NCBI RefSeq assembly: GCF_051020975.1
Contig: NW_027478168.1
Span: 9,052,001 to 9,116,000, forward strand
From: Osmia lignaria lignaria
Lineage: Eukaryota > Arthropoda > Insecta > Hymenoptera > Megachilidae
Length of the DNA: 64,000 nucleotides
Direction: 5' to 3'
Of the stretch, positions 62,037-64,000 are shown piece after piece; the first letter of the stretch is position 1; each line of letters opens with the position of its first letter. The notes under the pieces are model-generated. The model did not search any database. It was not told the DNA's origin and saw nothing but the letters and a program-made list of their open reading frames with translations. The translations under genes were made by a program, and so were the position numbers.

Positions 62037-63968
62037 TTGCAGATTTATCTCAAGGGAAGGGGCCTGACGGACATATTTCGAGATATTTCTTCTTCTTGTT
62101 GTTCTTCTTCTGCACAGCTAAGCTGGAAGTGGCATTTGCAGCTCGCAGTAGTGCAGAGTTATCGCAAAGAAAGGGGCCACGGTGTTTCTGTATCTCTATT
62201 ATGTTTGTGCGGCTTCGGAACTTTTAAATATCTTGATATATCTCGAGAACTACGCAATTGATCAAAAAATATCATAGAACATAAAAAGTAGGAAACCTAA
62301 TTTTCTACAAAAAAGGTCTCGTAACATTTTGCCGTAGCTCGCTTCGTTTCCGAGATATTTGCAGATTTATCTCAAGGGAAGGGGCCTGACGGACATATTT
62401 CGAAATATTTCTTATTCTTGTTGTTCTTCTTCTGCACAGCTAAGCTGGAAGTGGCATTTGCAGCTCGCAATAGTGCAGAGTTATCGCAAAGAAAGGGGCC
62501 ACGGTGTTTCTGTATCTCTATTATGTTTGTGCGGCTTCGGAACTTTTAAATATCTTGATATATCTCGAGAACTACGCATCTGATCAAAAAATATCATAGA
62601 ACATAAATTGTAGGAAACATAATTCTCTACAAAAGAGGTCTCTTAACATTTTGCCATAGCTCGCTTCGTTTCCGAGATATTTGCAGATTTATCTCAAGGG
62701 AAGGGGCCTGACGGACATATTTCGAGATATTTCTTCTTCTTGTTGTTCTTCTTCTGCACAGCTAAACTGGAAGTGGCATTTCCAGCTCGCAATAGTGCAG
62801 AGTTATCTCAAAGAAAGGGGCCACGGTGTTTCTGTATCTCTATTATGTTGGTGCGGCTTCGGAACTTTTAAATATCTTGATATATCTCGAGAACTACGCA
62901 TCTGATCAAAAAATATCATAGAACATAGAAAGTAGGAAACTTAATTCTCTACAAAAAAGGTCTCTTAACATTTTGCCATAGCTCGCTTCGTTTCCGAGAT
63001 ATTTGCAGATTTATCTCAAGGGAAGGGGCCTGACGGACATATTTCGAGATATTTCTTCTTCTTGTTGTTCTTCTTCTGCACAGCTAAGCTGGAAGTGGCA
63101 TTTGCAGCTCGCAATAGTGCAGAGTTATCGCAAAGAAAGGGGCCACGGTGTTTCTGTATCTCTATTATGTTTGTGCGGCTTCGGAACTTTTAAATATCTT
63201 GATATATCTCGAGAACTACGCATCTGATCAAAAAATATCATAGAACATAAAAAGTAGGAAACCTAATTTTCTACAAAAAAGGTCTCTTAACATTTTGCCG
63301 TAGCTCGCTTCGTTTCCGAGATATTTGCAGATTTATCTCAAGGGAAGGGGCCTGACGGACATATTTCGAAATATTTCTTATTCTTGTTGTTCTTCTTCTG
63401 CACAGCTAAGCTGGAAGTGGCATTTGCAGCTCGCAATAGTGCAGAGTTATCTCAAAGAAAGGGGCCACGGTGTTTCTGTACCTCTATTATGTTGGTGCAG
63501 CTTCGGAGCTTTTAAATATCTTGATATATCTCGAGAACTACGCATCTGATCAAAAAATATCATAGAACATAAAAAGTAGGAAACTTAATTCTCTACAAAA
63601 AAGGTCTCTTAACATTTTGCCATAGCTCGCTTCGTTTCCGAGATATTTGCAGATTTATCTCAAGGGAAGGGGCCTGACGGACATATTTCGTGATATTTCT
63701 TCTTCTTGTTGTTCTTCTTCTGCACAGCTAAGCTGGAAGTGGCATTTACAGCTCGCAATAGTGCAGAGTTATCTCAAAGAAAGGGGCCACGGTGTTTCTG
63801 TATCTCTATTATGTTGGTGCGGCTTCGGAACTTTTAAATATCTTGATATATCTCGAGAACTACACATCTGATCAAAAAATATCATAGAACATAAATAGTA
63901 GGAAACTTAATTTCCTACAAAAAAGATCTCTTACTATTTTGCCATAGCTCGCATTGTTTCCGAGATAT
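62037..63968 (+). repeat. Region F unit, 6 monomers and continuing (m193-m198)
   Basis: 1932 bp. m193-m195 match m183-m185. The series then departs: m196 resembles m177, m197 resembles m169, and m198 is a TTTCGTGATATTTC monomer with a private CTACACATC. Confidence 0.85.
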
Positions 63969-64000
63969 TTGCAGATTTATCTCAAGGGAAGGGGCCTGAC
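63969..64000 (+). repeat. Partial monomer m199 at the right edge
   Basis: The first 32 bp of a monomer. The preceding bases (AGATCTCTTACTATT, CTCGCATTG) predict the m173/m189/m191 type, but this one has GCAGATTTATCTC instead of GCAGATTTAGCTC, so it is a mosaic. The array continues to the right. Confidence 0.9.

Larger units (their letters stand above)
1..64000 (+). repeat. Satellite DNA array, 322-bp monomer, whole window
   Basis: The sequence is a head-to-tail tandem repeat with no interruption, inversion or unrelated insert. Landmarks recur once per monomer: GCTCGCTTCGTTTCCGAGAT, GGACATATTTCGAGATATTT, ACGGTGTTTCTGTATC, GTGCGGCTTCGGAACTTTTA and TGATCAAAAAATATCAT. Starting at 230 there are 198 complete register-to-register intervals: 187 of 322 bp, 7 of 319 bp and 4 of 323 bp, which together account exactly for the 63739 bp up to 63969. 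Monomers differ mainly by point substitutions shared in linked sets. Long arrays of this kind are known from eukaryotic centromeric, pericentromeric and subtelomeric heterochromatin; which applies here cannot be told from sequence. The plus sign is an arbitrary choice of orientation. Confidence 0.98.

Noticed and set aside
1..64000. CRISPR array
   Set aside because: Regular spacing raised the idea, but there are no short repeats separated by unique spacers; the entire 322 bp is repeated.
1..64000. Tandem rRNA or tRNA gene cluster, or histone cluster
   Set aside because: No conserved rRNA core, tRNA cloverleaf boxes or histone-like protein was seen, and the 322-bp period is too short for rDNA or histone units. 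5S rDNA could have such a period, but its internal control region was not recognised.
1..64000. Terminal repeat or internal part of a transposon or retroelement
   Set aside because: No reverse transcriptase, transposase, primer-binding site, target-site duplication or inverted terminal repeat is present; the monomers are directly adjacent.

Overview
The whole 64 kb window is one uninterrupted tandem satellite DNA array. I find no protein-coding gene, RNA gene, transposon, CRISPR array or single-copy stretch in it. A monomer of 322 bp is repeated head to tail, always in the same orientation, from the first base to the last. I number monomers by a fixed register, the TTG of the conserved TTGCAG that follows CCGAGATAT: m1 starts at 230 and m199 at 63969. 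The 198 intervals between these points comprise 187 of exactly 322 bp, 7 of 319 bp and 4 of 323 bp. Base 1 lies inside an earlier monomer and base 64000 inside m199, so the array extends past both edges.

An array of this size and regularity, with higher-order repeat (HOR) structure, points to eukaryotic constitutive heterochromatin, such as centromeric, pericentromeric or subtelomeric satellite. The host looks like an animal, perhaps an arthropod, but the sequence does not prove this and I do not recognise the family by name. Nothing here demonstrates centromere function.

The monomers carry linked sets of variants that define higher-order units. Region A (1-7310) has short units of 8, 4 and 5 monomers that begin with the same variant monomer. 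Region B (7311-24698) is built from a 10-monomer unit of 3220 bp in six versions (10 plus an extra 2, then 6, 10, 8, 8 and 10 monomers). Region C (24699-33380) has a unit of up to six monomers and holds the second copy of a 3861-bp duplication. Region D (33381-42072) is part of a tandem duplication of about 5.3 kb. Region E (42073-54308) derives from a 14-monomer unit seen in 10-, 7-, 13- and 8-monomer versions. Region F (54309-64000) has units of 5, 8, 10 and at least 6 monomers.

Many unit boundaries fall in chimeric monomers whose 5' part matches one type and whose 3' part matches another, with the 322-bp length kept. That is the signature of in-register unequal crossing over. The parts work together as a self-homogenising repeat, not as a gene set. 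The monomer itself contains an internal imperfect duplication 114 bp apart, CGAGATAT boxes in both orientations, a TTC-rich pyrimidine tract and several A-tracts. Short open frames run through most monomers, but I judge them by-products of the repeat.
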